Assembly: GCF_900166665.1 (NCBI RefSeq)
Contig: NZ_LT800494.1
Coordinates: 920,928-976,000, forward strand
DNA from: Cytobacillus gottheilii
GTDB taxonomy: Bacteria; Bacillota; Bacilli; Bacillales; Cytobacillaceae
Direction of reading: 5' to 3'
Length of the DNA stretch: 55,073 nt
Position numbers and translations under genes: made by a program. Below the pieces are notes generated by a model. That model made no database searches and was not told where the DNA came from. It saw only the letters and a program-made list of their open reading frames with translations. Of the stretch, positions 27,275-36,122 are shown one piece after another (position 1 is the stretch's first letter; each line of letters starts with the position of its first letter).

Positions 27275-28552
27275 CTAACCTTGATAAATCCCCTCTAATG
27301 AATTAGCACTTGAAGATAAATGCTTCGCGCTGTCCTTTTCATTATGTATAATTTGATCAATCTCGGACTGAAGCTGAGTATATGTTTCCAACAGTGAATT
27401 GTTATTTTCAGCAGCTTCCACTGTCTGATCAATTTGAATGGTAATGTCTTTAATGCCAGCATTCATCTCCTCCATGGAAGCATAAATCGTGTTCACTTCG
27501 CCTGCCAGCAGCCGAATCGATTGAACGATGCCGTCAACTTCACTGTCTGCTTCTTTAAATGACTTTTGACCATCCAGAACATGCTCTTTTCCATTTAAAA
27601 TTAGGGCAACTGCCTTTTCTACATCCTCTGTAAATGAATCAATAATCCCCTTAATATCGTTGGCAGCTTTCAGGGACTCATCCGCAAGCTTGCGTACTTC
27701 TGAGGCGACAACGGCAAATCCTTTTCCATGCTCTCCGGCACGTGCGGCTTCGATTGTTGCATTTAAAGCAAGCAAATTGGTTTGCCCGCTAATACCAGTA
27801 ATAATGGATATTATATTGCCGATTTCTACTCCTTTTTCCTTTAATTGTTCAATAGACTGAACAGATTCTTCTGAGTTTTGCTGAACATATGTAAATTTTT
27901 GATCTACTAATGTGAGCATTTGTTTCACATGCTCCGAGATGCCTGAAGCCTCAGCTGTTTTTTCATTAATAGTATGTGTGGCACTCGTGACCCCGTCAAT
28001 AGATGAAGCCAATTCAGTTAAGGTTGCATGAGATTCTTCTATTGAAGTAACAATTCTTTTATTCTCCCCTTCTACATTTTGAAGCAGCTGTTTTTGCTTT
28101 TCAGTAGATTGTGAAACATTTGATAAGGATTGAAATAGGTAACTGCTTTGTTTGCTGACGGCAGCAGACTGTTGATTAGCAGCAAGAATATTTTGCTCCA
28201 GGCTCTGTGACATATTGTTAATGTTATGTGCGATTTGGCTGAATTCATCATTCAGCTGAAAATGCAATGGAGTAAAGTCTCCGCGTTGAATATCTTCAAG
28301 CTTCTGATTAATGAGTGTAATTTTCTTGAGAATAAAAAAGCGTGTAAATAATATAATTAAAATCGGGCTAATAAGAACAGTGATTAAGAAGGTGACAGAT
28401 GTTTTGACACCTGCACTTAAAATTCCCAGCTCTTCAATGGCTTGATTAATAAAACCTGAAATCGGTGATGAGATCAGACTAGAAATCACAATGGCGATGA
28501 CGAGAATGACTTTGATGCTAATGAATCGACTTGTTGTATTATTTTGTGACAT
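27275..28552 (-). CDS. Methyl-accepting chemotaxis protein lacking an extracellular sensor domain
   Basis: The 425-residue receptor has two membrane helices (about 12-32 and 49-72) with only a 16-residue external loop, then a HAMP domain (about 73-125) and a long coiled-coil signalling domain. The conserved tip [20 protein letters not shown] and [17 protein letters not shown] is intact, so it should couple to CheA/CheW. A minimal external part suggests sensing within the membrane or cytoplasm. The adjacent FNT channel may be functionally linked, which is inference only. Confidence 0.92.
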   Translation of the reverse strand: MSQNNTTSRFISIKVILVIAIVISSLISSPISGFINQAIEELGILSAGVKTSVTFLITVLISPILIILFTRFFILKKITLINQKLEDIQRGDFTPLHFQLNDEFSQIAHNINNMSQSLEQNILAANQQSAAVSKQSSYLFQSLSNVSQSTEKQKQLLQNVEGENKRIVTSIEESHATLTELASSIDGVTSATHTINEKTAEASGISEHVKQMLTLVDQKFTYVQQNSEESVQSIEQLKEKGVEIGNIISIITGISGQTNLLALNATIEAARAGEHGKGFAVVASEVRKLADESLKAANDIKGIIDSFTEDVEKAVALILNGKEHVLDGQKSFKEADSEVDGIVQSIRLLAGEVNTIYASMEEMNAGIKDITIQIDQTVEAAENNNSLLETYTQLQSEIDQIIHNEKDSAKHLSSSANSLEGIYQG

Positions 28553-28613
28553 TTTACATAGTCCTTTCGTATGAGAGATGGTTGTTTATACCCTTTTTTA
28601 AAGAAGTTAAACC

Positions 28614-28642
28614 TAAAAAACTCTCACTTTTAGTGAGAGTCC
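28614..28642 (-). terminator. Terminator of the sigma/anti-sigma operon
   Basis: On the minus strand ACTCTCACT pairs with AGTGAGAGT around AAA and is followed by T6. The stem contains the TAG/TGA end of the anti-sigma gene (28630-28632). Confidence 0.85.
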
Positions 28643-29496
28643 CGATAATGATCGAATAAATCGTAATTAACTAGTTTCCATTGGCCGTCTTGTTTTGAAA
28701 AAATGTATATTATTGTATAGTGTCCATGAAACTCTGAAGATAGTTCTTGGATGATATGGTATTCATTGTCGCTGATTTTTTCAAACTCATATGGCTGTGT
28801 GTCAGAAAAAGTAGAAGCTACAGATTTGCCCATTGCTAGCATATATAATCCATCTTCATGTTCTTCAAGGCTATGTTCAAAATAACCTTCAATGAGTAGT
28901 TTGTCAGCTATATGATAAAAATGACTATAGAAGTCCTCTTTAGTTTCTAGATTTGGATATTTATAACTTATATCAAAATTAACTGTATTATATAAACTAT
29001 CTTCAATCTGCAAGAACTCATTTAATATCCCGACCAATTCCTCCTCTGTCGGCTCCACATTTACTGGCTCATCTTGTTCTGGTTCTTCGGTTATTTCCTG
29101 CTCATTTTCTGTCTCAGTTTGTTCTTGCTCAATCTCGGAGTCCGGTTCCTCGTCTTCTGTATCATCTGGCAGTTTTTCTTCGGTTTCTTCTTCCATTTCG
29201 ATGTCGTTCTCTTCAACATCTTCATCCTCAATCGGTTTAATGATCTCTGTCTCTTCTGGCGGTTTATCAGCATTAGGTTCATCCAATAATCCGTTTGAGA
29301 TGATATAATACATGCCAATCGCAAAGGCTGTTACGGCTGCTAGGCTAAGAGTCGCGGGTACTGTTTTGTTTTTAGTTTTACTCTTTGGTTGTTTAATTTC
29401 AGCTAACACATTTCTTTTCATTTCTTCAGTAAAAATTAAATTGTGCATTTCACCCTTTAACAGATCTTCTTTCGTCTTCATTAGTTTGTTGTCCAT
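28630..29496 (-). CDS. Probable membrane anti-sigma factor with acidic linker and extracellular domain
   Basis: The 288-residue protein has a cytoplasmic N terminus (1-46), a single membrane helix (about 47-67), an acidic repeat-like stretch of Glu, Asp and Pro (about 72-150) and a folded C-terminal domain with hydrophobic and aromatic residues (about 150-288) that ends in YIFSKQDGQWKLVNYD, reminiscent of NTF2-like/TcaA-type domains. It overlaps the sigma gene by 47 bases, the layout of ECF sigma/anti-sigma pairs. ATG 29496 is preceded by AAAGGGG; 29505 is in frame but inside it. There is no classical zinc-binding HxxxCxxC anti-sigma motif, so binding of the sigma by the short N terminus is inferred. 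Confidence 0.72.
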   Translation of the reverse strand: MDNKLMKTKEDLLKGEMHNLIFTEEMKRNVLAEIKQPKSKTKNKTVPATLSLAAVTAFAIGMYYIISNGLLDEPNADKPPEETEIIKPIEDEDVEENDIEMEEETEEKLPDDTEDEEPDSEIEQEQTETENEQEITEEPEQDEPVNVEPTEEELVGILNEFLQIEDSLYNTVNFDISYKYPNLETKEDFYSHFYHIADKLLIEGYFEHSLEEHEDGLYMLAMGKSVASTFSDTQPYEFEKISDNEYHIIQELSSEFHGHYTIIYIFSKQDGQWKLVNYDLFDHYRDSH

Positions 29497-30007
29497 CTTT
29501 GGCACCCCTTTCTGTTATCGCATTCTTTAATAATTGTTTGGCGCGGGTGATTCTGGATTTTACTGTGCTTAGATTGATCTGGCATATATCACTAATCTCT
29601 TTTAACTGGAGTTCCTGAAAATAGTATAAAAATATAATTTCTCGGTACTTTGGCGGCAGTGTCAGTATTTCATTAAATAGCTGCTCACTCTCGCTTTTAT
29701 GAATCATTTTTGATTCTGGTCCCTCTTGGTGGCTTGTGAACCATTTGCTGATATGCTGACTGACATGGACTTTTCGATAGTTCCAGCTTTTAACATGATC
29801 TTTGCAATGATTGATCGCAATTCGGTATAACCATGTGTGCATGCTAGAATTCCCTTCAAAGGTATCAAGCTTTTCATAACACTTAATAAAGATTTCTTGA
29901 GTAAGATCTTCTGCGGTTTGCTTATTGCGAACAAATGAATAGGCAAGCTGCAGGATGGACGTGCCATAGCTGTCCATTAACTCTGTAATTACCTCATGAC
30001 TTTCCAA
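29450..30007 (-). CDS. ECF sigma factor (SigX/SigV-like)
   Basis: The 185-residue ECF sigma factor has region 2 at about 10-80 (VRNKQTAEDLTQEIFIKCYEKLDTF, STWLYRI-like HTWLYRIAINHCKDH) and region 4 at about 115-170 (LPPKYREIIFLYYFQELQLKEIS, LSTVKSRITRAKQLL). The start is TTG 30007, eight bases after GAGGTG. A candidate auto-promoter stands at 30039-30068. The gene overlaps the downstream anti-sigma gene, so the two are co-translated. It likely answers envelope stress, as in other Bacillus ECF systems. Confidence 0.88.
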   Translation of the reverse strand: MESHEVITELMDSYGTSILQLAYSFVRNKQTAEDLTQEIFIKCYEKLDTFEGNSSMHTWLYRIAINHCKDHVKSWNYRKVHVSQHISKWFTSHQEGPESKMIHKSESEQLFNEILTLPPKYREIIFLYYFQELQLKEISDICQINLSTVKSRITRAKQLLKNAITERGAKDGQQTNEDERRSVKG

Positions 30008-30038
30008 ATGGGATTCACCTCTTTTTTACATTTAATCA

Positions 30039-30068
30039 TTAGACGACGGTTGACGGCTGTAAGTTTAT
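30039..30068 (-). promoter_or_regulatory. Candidate ECF-type auto-regulated promoter
   Basis: On the minus strand ATAAAC (resembling the ECF -35 TGAAAC) and CGTCTAA (ECF -10 CGTC) are 17 bases apart, 30 bases ahead of the sigma gene. This is the spacing and sequence typical of promoters read by their own ECF factor. Confidence 0.5.
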
Positions 30069-30163
30069 CTTTATATGGAGAATTTCCAAATAGTGTATTC
30101 ATATCTTTCTAACAATTTCTATAGTATGATGTGTACAAAAGAAATTATCTGGGAGTGGGAAAG

Positions 30164-30586
30164 GTGAAGTTTTTAAAAATATTGCTTATTGCTTTTCTTG
30201 TTATTGGGGGACTTGGCTATGCTGTTTATTATTTTGGCACAAATATGGCTTCCGAGAAAGTGATGGAAACCATTTCAACAGAGCTGGAGAATAGCGGAGA
30301 ATTAGAAAATATTAAGTCTGCGATTGAAAGTGATCCGGAATTAATGGCTTTTGTTGAAGAAGCGGAGGCAGCAGACCCGGAAAGCCTGCCTTTTACTACA
30401 AAAGAAGAAGCGACTAGAGTTCTAATCCAAAAAATTGGTTTAACAGAGTTAAACGATTTGCGAGTTCAAGCTCAGGAAGGAACAGTATCAAAAGAACAAA
30501 TCATTTCACAAATGGAAGCCAATTTGACTGAGGAAGAAATCCTGGCTTTAAAAGTTGTTGCATATAAAGAATTATATGGTCAGTAA
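30164..30586 (+). CDS. Small single-helix exported/anchored protein of unknown function
   Basis: The 140-residue product has a hydrophobic segment at about 3-25 and an acidic helical outer domain (EAEAADPESLPFTTKEEATRVLIQKIG, EQIISQMEANLTEEEI). GTG 30164 was taken because GGGAAAG precedes it; the in-frame GTG at 30131 lacks a site. It diverges from the ECF sigma operon with a 156-base spacer, so it may be a target, though no second ECF promoter was found on this strand. No family is recognised. Confidence 0.7.
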   Translation: MKFLKILLIAFLVIGGLGYAVYYFGTNMASEKVMETISTELENSGELENIKSAIESDPELMAFVEEAEAADPESLPFTTKEEATRVLIQKIGLTELNDLRVQAQEGTVSKEQIISQMEANLTEEEILALKVVAYKELYGQ

Positions 30587-30618
30587 AAAGGGATCACGTG
30601 ATGTGATCCCTTTTTTAT
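30586..30618 (+). terminator. Intrinsic terminator
   Basis: AAAGGGATCAC pairs with GTGATCCCTTT around GTGAT with a T6 tract. Confidence 0.88.
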
Positions 30619-30669
30619 GAAAAGTTATTAGTCTGACTGCAGAGAGTAGATGAACTCTTAAAAACCTAT

Positions 30670-31503
30670 TTATTTCATTGCAGAAAGTGCAGCAGCCAAG
30701 TCTGATTTTATCTCGACTTCATCAAACGATAAACCAAGCTGAACAGTTGTTTGGGCAACTTCAGGTCTTAAACCTGATAAGGTAGTCTGCACGCCTATCA
30801 TTTTTAAGGCATTGATCAGCTGGAAAATTTGATGAGCAACCATAGTATCAATCATGACTACGCCTGAGAGGTCAATATAAAGGTGATTAATGCCTTTGTT
30901 CGAACATTCATTTAATGAATGCTCAAGTATAAATTTTGCCCGCGTTGTGTCAATATCGCCTACAAGGGGAAGCAAGGCAGCTCCTTTATTGATCGTAATG
31001 ACAGGGGAGCTGAGTTCCATGATGATTTCTTGCTGTGCCAGCAGCTTCTTCTCTGAATAAATCTGATTTTCCTGTACGAATCTAAGGATAACCTCTTTAA
31101 AAGCTCGAATGATCATTCTTTGCCAAAGCTGAACCTTCTCGTGTGGATATTTACCTTTATGAATTGAAGCAAATTCATCGATATAACTAAGATATTGTTC
31201 CTGTACGTGGAAAAACTCCCGCAGTATGTATTGAACAGGGGTATTGAGGTGTTGTTCATCTTTAGCAATATGAATAATCCAATTCTGAAATTCCTGCAAA
31301 AATTGGTTTTCTTCCTGCACAAAAACTTTACATAAATGTAAATGAAAATCATAATTTTGCTGCTTCAATTTTTGAATTTCCTTAGGATTGCTTGAAGAAT
31401 AAACTCCTTTTGAATCACTTTTATCAAGTGATTCATACCATTCTTCTGTTAAATTCTTTGCTTTCTCTACTAAAAATGTATGAAGCTCTTGATTTCGATG
31501 CAA
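30670..31503 (-). CDS. RsbR-type stressosome protein with STAS domain
   Basis: The 277-residue protein has an N-terminal helical (non-heme globin-like) region (about 1-150) and a C-terminal STAS domain (about 165-275). Thr186 (GDIDTTRA) and Thr220 (MIDTMVAHQ) match the two RsbT phosphorylation sites of RsbR paralogues. Such proteins form stressosomes with RsbS and control RsbT, and through it sigma-B. No other rsb genes are near, as for the RsbRB-RD paralogues. The start is TTG 31503 with a G7 stretch six bases upstream. Confidence 0.85.
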   Translation of the reverse strand: MHRNQELHTFLVEKAKNLTEEWYESLDKSDSKGVYSSSNPKEIQKLKQQNYDFHLHLCKVFVQEENQFLQEFQNWIIHIAKDEQHLNTPVQYILREFFHVQEQYLSYIDEFASIHKGKYPHEKVQLWQRMIIRAFKEVILRFVQENQIYSEKKLLAQQEIIMELSSPVITINKGAALLPLVGDIDTTRAKFILEHSLNECSNKGINHLYIDLSGVVMIDTMVAHQIFQLINALKMIGVQTTLSGLRPEVAQTTVQLGLSFDEVEIKSDLAAALSAMK

Positions 31504-31726
31504 TATTATCCCCCCCTAAAATAGATTCATTTTAATAATTATTTTAACCGAAATTTGCTGAAAAGTCTTGCATGGCAACATATCGGATAATCCTGTAAAT
31601 GAGTTTCGGATAGCGAGATGCAGGGAAATGCTAAACCATCTGGACGTCTGCAGAAGAAAATGGTTCTAACTAATGTTATACAGTAAAGACAATATTAAAC
31701 ATTGGCAAAAACAGTTATTACAATGA

Positions 31727-31747
31727 TGACAACATTGCAAGTGACAA
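31727..31747 (+). promoter_or_regulatory. Candidate MtlR operator (tandem TGACAA)
   Basis: TGACAA occurs at 31727-31732 and again at 31742-31747, fifteen bases apart, just upstream of the mtlA promoter where the PRD activator would bind. The spacing recalls MtlR sites but is not proven. Confidence 0.35.
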
Positions 31748-31765
31748 AATGCGTTTTTCTTTGAA

Positions 31766-31794
31766 TTGAAACCGCTTTACATTGAACGTATTAT
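31766..31794 (+). promoter_or_regulatory. mtlA promoter with overlapping cre-like site
   Basis: TTGAAA (31766-31771) and TATTAT (31789-31794) are 17 bases apart. TGAAACCGCTTTACA (31767-31781) overlaps the -35 and resembles CcpA cre sites, such as the lev-type TGAAAACGCTTAACA. This suggests glucose repression of mannitol uptake. Confidence 0.6.
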
Positions 31795-31854
31795 AAAAGT
31801 AGAAAGTCATACAATAACTTTTAAAGATAAAAATAGAGGAAGGGGAAAAAAGAC

Positions 31855-33291
31855 ATGTCAAATACTACAAAGGCTGAAAAATCTGGTTTTCGTGTAAAAC
31901 TTCAGAGATTTGGAAGCAGTTTAAGCGGCATGATTATGCCAAACATCGGTGCATTTATTGCTTGGGGTATTATTACTGCATTATTCATTCCAGACGGCTG
32001 GCTGCCAAATGAAGATCTAGCGCTGCTGGTTGGTCCGATGATTAACTATTTACTGCCGATCCTAATTGGTTTTACAGGCGGTAAAATGATTTATGGAGGA
32101 GACCGAGGAGGTATCGTTGGTGCGGTTGCAACAATGGGTGTTATTGCCGGATCAGATATTCCAATGTTCCTTGGTGCAATGATTGTTGGTCCTATAGCCG
32201 GATGGGCAATTAAAAAGGTTGACGGATTTTTGCAGCCAAGAATTCCACAAGGATTTGAAATGCTTATCAACAACTTCTCAGCAGGTATCCTTGCGGCACT
32301 TTTAGCCATTGGGGCTTTACTGGGTGTTGGTCCATTAGTTGAAGGGTTAACGAATATCTTATCAACAGGTGTTGAAGCAATTATAAATGCTGGTTTACTT
32401 CCATTAGTAAACATCCTTATTGAACCAGCAAAAATTCTTTTCTTAAATAATGCCATTAATCATGGTATCTTGTCTCCGCTAGGAGCAGAGCAAGCAGCAG
32501 AAGCTGGAAAATCAATTCTGTTCCTTATTGAAACAAACCCTGGACCGGGTCTGGGAATCTTGCTTGCGTTCATGTTCTTTGGAAAAGGTTCTGCAAAGCA
32601 AACATCACCAGGCGCAGCGATTATCCATTTCTTCGGAGGAATTCATGAGATTTACTTCCCGTACATCTTAATGAAACCAATGTTAATTCTTGCAGCAATC
32701 GCTGGTGGCGTAAGTGGTATGTTTACTTTCACTTTATTGAATGTTGGGTTAGTAGCACCGCCTTCACCTGGTAGTATCTTTGCTTTAATGGCGATGACGC
32801 CTAAAGGCGGAAATCACTTAGGGGTTATTCTAGGGGTTCTTGTAGCAACGGCAGTTTCATTCGCAATTGCATCTCTAATCTTAAAAACAAGTAAGAAAAA
32901 CGAAGAAGAAGATATTTCAGAAGCAGCAGCAAAAATGCAAGAAATGAAAGGGAAGAAGAGCTCTGTAGCAGGCAACTTTGAAGCAAAAGCTCCTGTTGCT
33001 GAAGACTTCAAACCTGAAAATGTTAACAAAATCATCTTTGCTTGTGACGCAGGAATGGGATCAAGTGCAATGGGTGCATCGATTCTGAAAAATAAAGCGA
33101 AAAAAGCAGGCTTGGATATCGATATTACAAACACGGCAATTAATAATCTGCCTGCAGATGCAGACGTGGTTATCACACATAAAGATTTAACACCACGTGC
33201 GAAAGATAAACTGCCGACTGCACATCATATTTCGGTTGAAAACTTCTTAAATAGCCCTAAATATGATGAATTGATTGAAAAGCTGAAGTAA
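31855..33291 (+). CDS. mtlA: Mannitol-specific PTS enzyme IICB
   Basis: MtlA transports and phosphorylates mannitol to mannitol 1-phosphate. The EIIC membrane domain (about 1-345) includes GGIHEIYFPY (261-270), the sugar-binding signature, and the EIIB domain begins near 390 with Cys397 (CDAGMGSSAMGA) as phosphorylated residue. There is no fused EIIA; mtlF provides it. The 478-residue length equals the bacillary MtlA. GGAAGGGG lies 11 bases before ATG. It opens the mtlA-mtlR-mtlF-mtlD locus as in Geobacillus, and a hairpin separates it from mtlR. Confidence 0.96.
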   Translation: MSNTTKAEKSGFRVKLQRFGSSLSGMIMPNIGAFIAWGIITALFIPDGWLPNEDLALLVGPMINYLLPILIGFTGGKMIYGGDRGGIVGAVATMGVIAGSDIPMFLGAMIVGPIAGWAIKKVDGFLQPRIPQGFEMLINNFSAGILAALLAIGALLGVGPLVEGLTNILSTGVEAIINAGLLPLVNILIEPAKILFLNNAINHGILSPLGAEQAAEAGKSILFLIETNPGPGLGILLAFMFFGKGSAKQTSPGAAIIHFFGGIHEIYFPYILMKPMLILAAIAGGVSGMFTFTLLNVGLVAPPSPGSIFALMAMTPKGGNHLGVILGVLVATAVSFAIASLILKTSKKNEEEDISEAAAKMQEMKGKKSSVAGNFEAKAPVAEDFKPENVNKIIFACDAGMGSSAMGASILKNKAKKAGLDIDITNTAINNLPADADVVITHKDLTPRAKDKLPTAHHISVENFLNSPKYDELIEKLK

Positions 33292-33292
33292 A

Positions 33293-33333
33293 TAAAAAAG
33301 GCTGGTTCCCTTTGTGGACCAGTCTTCTTTTAG
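33293..33333 (+). terminator. Hairpin between mtlA and mtlR
   Basis: AAAGGCTGGTTCC pairs with GGACCAGTCTT around CTTTGT, followed by a T-rich tract. It could reduce read-through into mtlR. Confidence 0.7.
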
Positions 33334-33563
33334 ATTAAGATTCAGCCATGCCAAAGGTGGTTTTGGAGGAATAGGTTTTCTTTTAATAAATAAGGATAAT
33401 TAAATACTGGCAACAACTTTCATGACGAAAATACATTATTCTTTTATTGAGAGTATACATTGTTATTATTAAAATGAAAGAATAGGATGTTGTATTTCAT
33501 ATTTGTCATAAACTTTGCTCATAATATGTCATGGTGAAATGCCAATGCTGCGGAGTGATGTGA

Positions 33564-35663
33564 ATGTACATATCAGCGAGGGAAAGAAAAATACTTGAAC
33601 TATTGCTATTACAGCCAGGAGAAACAACGGTAAAAGAAATAGCAAAAGAATTAGAGGTAAGTTCTCGTACGATTCATCGCGACTTAAAAGGCGTCGAAGA
33701 GATCCTAAAGGAGTATGGATTAGAGCTTAATAAAAAATCTGGCATAGGTATAGGGGTAACTGGGGAAGAAGAGAAAAAGGAGATGCTTCGACTCTTTCTT
33801 TTTAATCTTTCTCATAATGAATATACACCTGAGGAAAGGCAAACCATGATCTTATCTGCACTTTTAGATGCAGCAGAGCCAGTTAAATTAGTATCACTTG
33901 CAAATGATTTGAATGTAACCATTGCCACGGTCAGTAATGATCTTAATAAAGTAGAAGAACGTCTCACTCCTTTTGACTTAACCCTGCTAAGAAAGCGGGG
34001 CTACGGGGTTGAGCTAATTGGAACAGAAAGTTCTAAAAGAAAGGCCATGAGTAAGATCATCATAGAAAATATTGATGAATTTGAATTCCTTTCTTTAATA
34101 AAAGAAAATATTCAAAAGCGTTCCGCACAAGTGGTTGATACGGTAACAGATCGATTGCTTGGACTTGTTGATAAGACAAAATTATTAATTATTGAAAAAC
34201 AAATTGAAGATATTAAAAATGATCTTCCTTATGCCATTGCTGATAGTGCTTATATTGGCTTAGTGGTCCATCTTGCACTGGCAATTGAGAGAATTCAGCA
34301 GGGAGAAGAAATTAATTTCGAAGATGATTATCTGAACAGCTTAAAAGGCACGCGAGAATACAAGGCTGCCGCAAAGATTGTATTAGGCTTAGAAGAAGTA
34401 TTTAAAATAGACATTTCTCAAGGTGAAATCGGGTATATTACAATGCACCTGATGGGAGCAAAATTGAGAAATGATCATGATGATTTGCTTGGAGAAACAA
34501 GTTTGCATGCAGGAGTCCTTGCGCAGAATTTAATGACATATGTCAGCCGTAAGCTTGATATTGATTTAACGACAAATAATTCACTGTTCCAGGGACTGGT
34601 AGCTCATTTAAGGCCAGCACTGCATAGAATCAAACAAAATATGGGTATTTCTAATCCTTTATTGGAAAGAATAGAGCAAGATTATAAGGAACTGTTTATT
34701 ATTTTGCAGCAAGGTATGGCAAATGTCCTTCCAGAATTAAAGGTTCCCAGAGAAGAGATTGGGTATCTAGTCATGCATTTTGCATCGGCTTTGCTGAATA
34801 GTGAAGAGACTAGTCCAAAGAATGCTCTTGTTATTTGCTCTAGCGGGATTGGTACTTCCAAGATCCTTTCAACAAAACTTGAGCAGGAGCTCCCGGGTTT
34901 AAGTACAATTAATGCATCTATTTTTGATCTGGATCAAATAGATATTCACAAATTCGATGCTGTAATCTCTACTATTCCGTTAAAAAACTTTAATCGGGAC
35001 TATCTGCTTGTCAGCCCCCTTTTAACAGTTGGGGATATTGATAAAATTAAACAATTCTTTGCCATTCATCGAGAAGCTGGACATCAAGTGAAGCAATCCA
35101 TTCGTTTGAAACAAAGACAATCTTATGATGACTTCCGCATCCGAATTTCAAAGGTTAAAAGAAGTGCGGCCGCCATTGAACAGCTATTGGAGCATTTTTC
35201 CCTCACCGTTATTGAAGAAGATCTTTCGATTCCAGGTATCCTGCATCAAATGAGCACTGAATTATATCAGCAAGGTGTGATTACGGATTCCAAAGGGATC
35301 ACAGAGGATTTACTGAAAAGAGAGCAATTAGGCGGACTGGGAATCCCTGAAACTCAGCTTGCGCTCTATCACACCAGAAGCACATTTGTAAAAGAACCAT
35401 GTTTTATGGTGAGGAGAGTTAAAAATCCACTCTCTATAAAAGGGATGGATGGTTCTGATATGATGGCTAATACCATTTTGCTTTTACTCTCGCCCATGAA
35501 TGAATCTGAAGAGGCATTAGAATTGCTGAGTGCGATCAGTTCATTAATTATTAGAGATGAGCATTCTATTTCAGTGTTTCAAACAGGAGGCAGACTAGAT
35601 ATTGCTAATTTATTGGCAGATGAACTGCAGCTTGTTTTTGAAAATAAATATAGCCAAGTTTAG
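33564..35663 (+). CDS. mtlR: Mannitol operon transcriptional activator MtlR
   Basis: This 699-residue PRD regulator has two N-terminal helix-turn-helix modules (about 1-60 and 75-155), PRD1 (about 185-300, His236, His295), PRD2 (about 305-415, His348, His405), an EIIB-Gat-like domain (about 418-500, Cys425) and an EIIA-Mtl-like domain (about 540-690, His603 in ALYHTRS). Phosphorylation of PRD2 by HPr activates it, while EIICB/EIIA-mediated phosphorylation of EIIB and EIIA domains inhibits it. The start at ATG 33564 follows CGGAGTGATG. It occupies the second place in the locus. Confidence 0.94.
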   Translation: MYISARERKILELLLLQPGETTVKEIAKELEVSSRTIHRDLKGVEEILKEYGLELNKKSGIGIGVTGEEEKKEMLRLFLFNLSHNEYTPEERQTMILSALLDAAEPVKLVSLANDLNVTIATVSNDLNKVEERLTPFDLTLLRKRGYGVELIGTESSKRKAMSKIIIENIDEFEFLSLIKENIQKRSAQVVDTVTDRLLGLVDKTKLLIIEKQIEDIKNDLPYAIADSAYIGLVVHLALAIERIQQGEEINFEDDYLNSLKGTREYKAAAKIVLGLEEVFKIDISQGEIGYITMHLMGAKLRNDHDDLLGETSLHAGVLAQNLMTYVSRKLDIDLTTNNSLFQGLVAHLRPALHRIKQNMGISNPLLERIEQDYKELFIILQQGMANVLPELKVPREEIGYLVMHFASALLNSEETSPKNALVICSSGIGTSKILSTKLEQELPGLSTINASIFDLDQIDIHKFDAVISTIPLKNFNRDYLLVSPLLTVGDIDKIKQFFAIHREAGHQVKQSIRLKQRQSYDDFRIRISKVKRSAAAIEQLLEHFSLTVIEEDLSIPGILHQMSTELYQQGVITDSKGITEDLLKREQLGGLGIPETQLALYHTRSTFVKEPCFMVRRVKNPLSIKGMDGSDMMANTILLLLSPMNESEEALELLSAISSLIIRDEHSISVFQTGGRLDIANLLADELQLVFENKYSQV

Positions 35664-35686
35664 AAATTTTTAAAGGAGTGTCAAAC

Positions 35687-36121
35687 ATGACAAACATTTT
35701 AACTGCAGACAATATCATTTTAAACCAAGCATTTACGAATAAAGAAGAAGCGATTAAATTTACAGGGCAAATCCTAGTAGACAAAGGCTATGTCGATCAA
35801 GAATACGTTGAAAAAATGCTTGAAAGAGAAGAGCTTTCTTCTACATTTATGGGGAATTTTGTTGCGATCCCACATGGTACGGATGATGCGAAAAAATCGG
35901 TCAATACTTCTGGTTTAGCCATTGTACAGGTTCCAGAGGGTGTAGATTTCGGCGGCGGTAACATTGTGAAAGTATTAATTGGTATTGCTGGAAAAGATGG
36001 AGCACATCTTGAAATTCTATCACAAATTGCCATTGTATGTTCTGAAGAGGAAAACGTAGAAAAAATTGTTAAAGCTACATCTGCTGAAGAGATTCTATCC
36101 TTATTTGATGAGGTGAACTAA
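35687..36121 (+). CDS. mtlF: Mannitol-specific PTS enzyme IIA
   Basis: The 144-residue EIIA hands phosphate from HPr to the EIIB of MtlA. His63 in IPHGTDD is the phosphorylated residue. ATG 35687 was chosen since AAAGGAG is eight bases upstream; a GTG three codons earlier lies inside the site. It begins 24 bases after mtlR and ends one base before the mtlD start. Confidence 0.95.
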   Translation: MTNILTADNIILNQAFTNKEEAIKFTGQILVDKGYVDQEYVEKMLEREELSSTFMGNFVAIPHGTDDAKKSVNTSGLAIVQVPEGVDFGGGNIVKVLIGIAGKDGAHLEILSQIAIVCSEEENVEKIVKATSAEEILSLFDEVN

Positions 36122-36122
36122 T

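Noticed and set aside
32091..33176. Two long minus-strand frames inside mtlA
   Set aside because: They are antisense shadows of the alanine/glycine-rich membrane protein.
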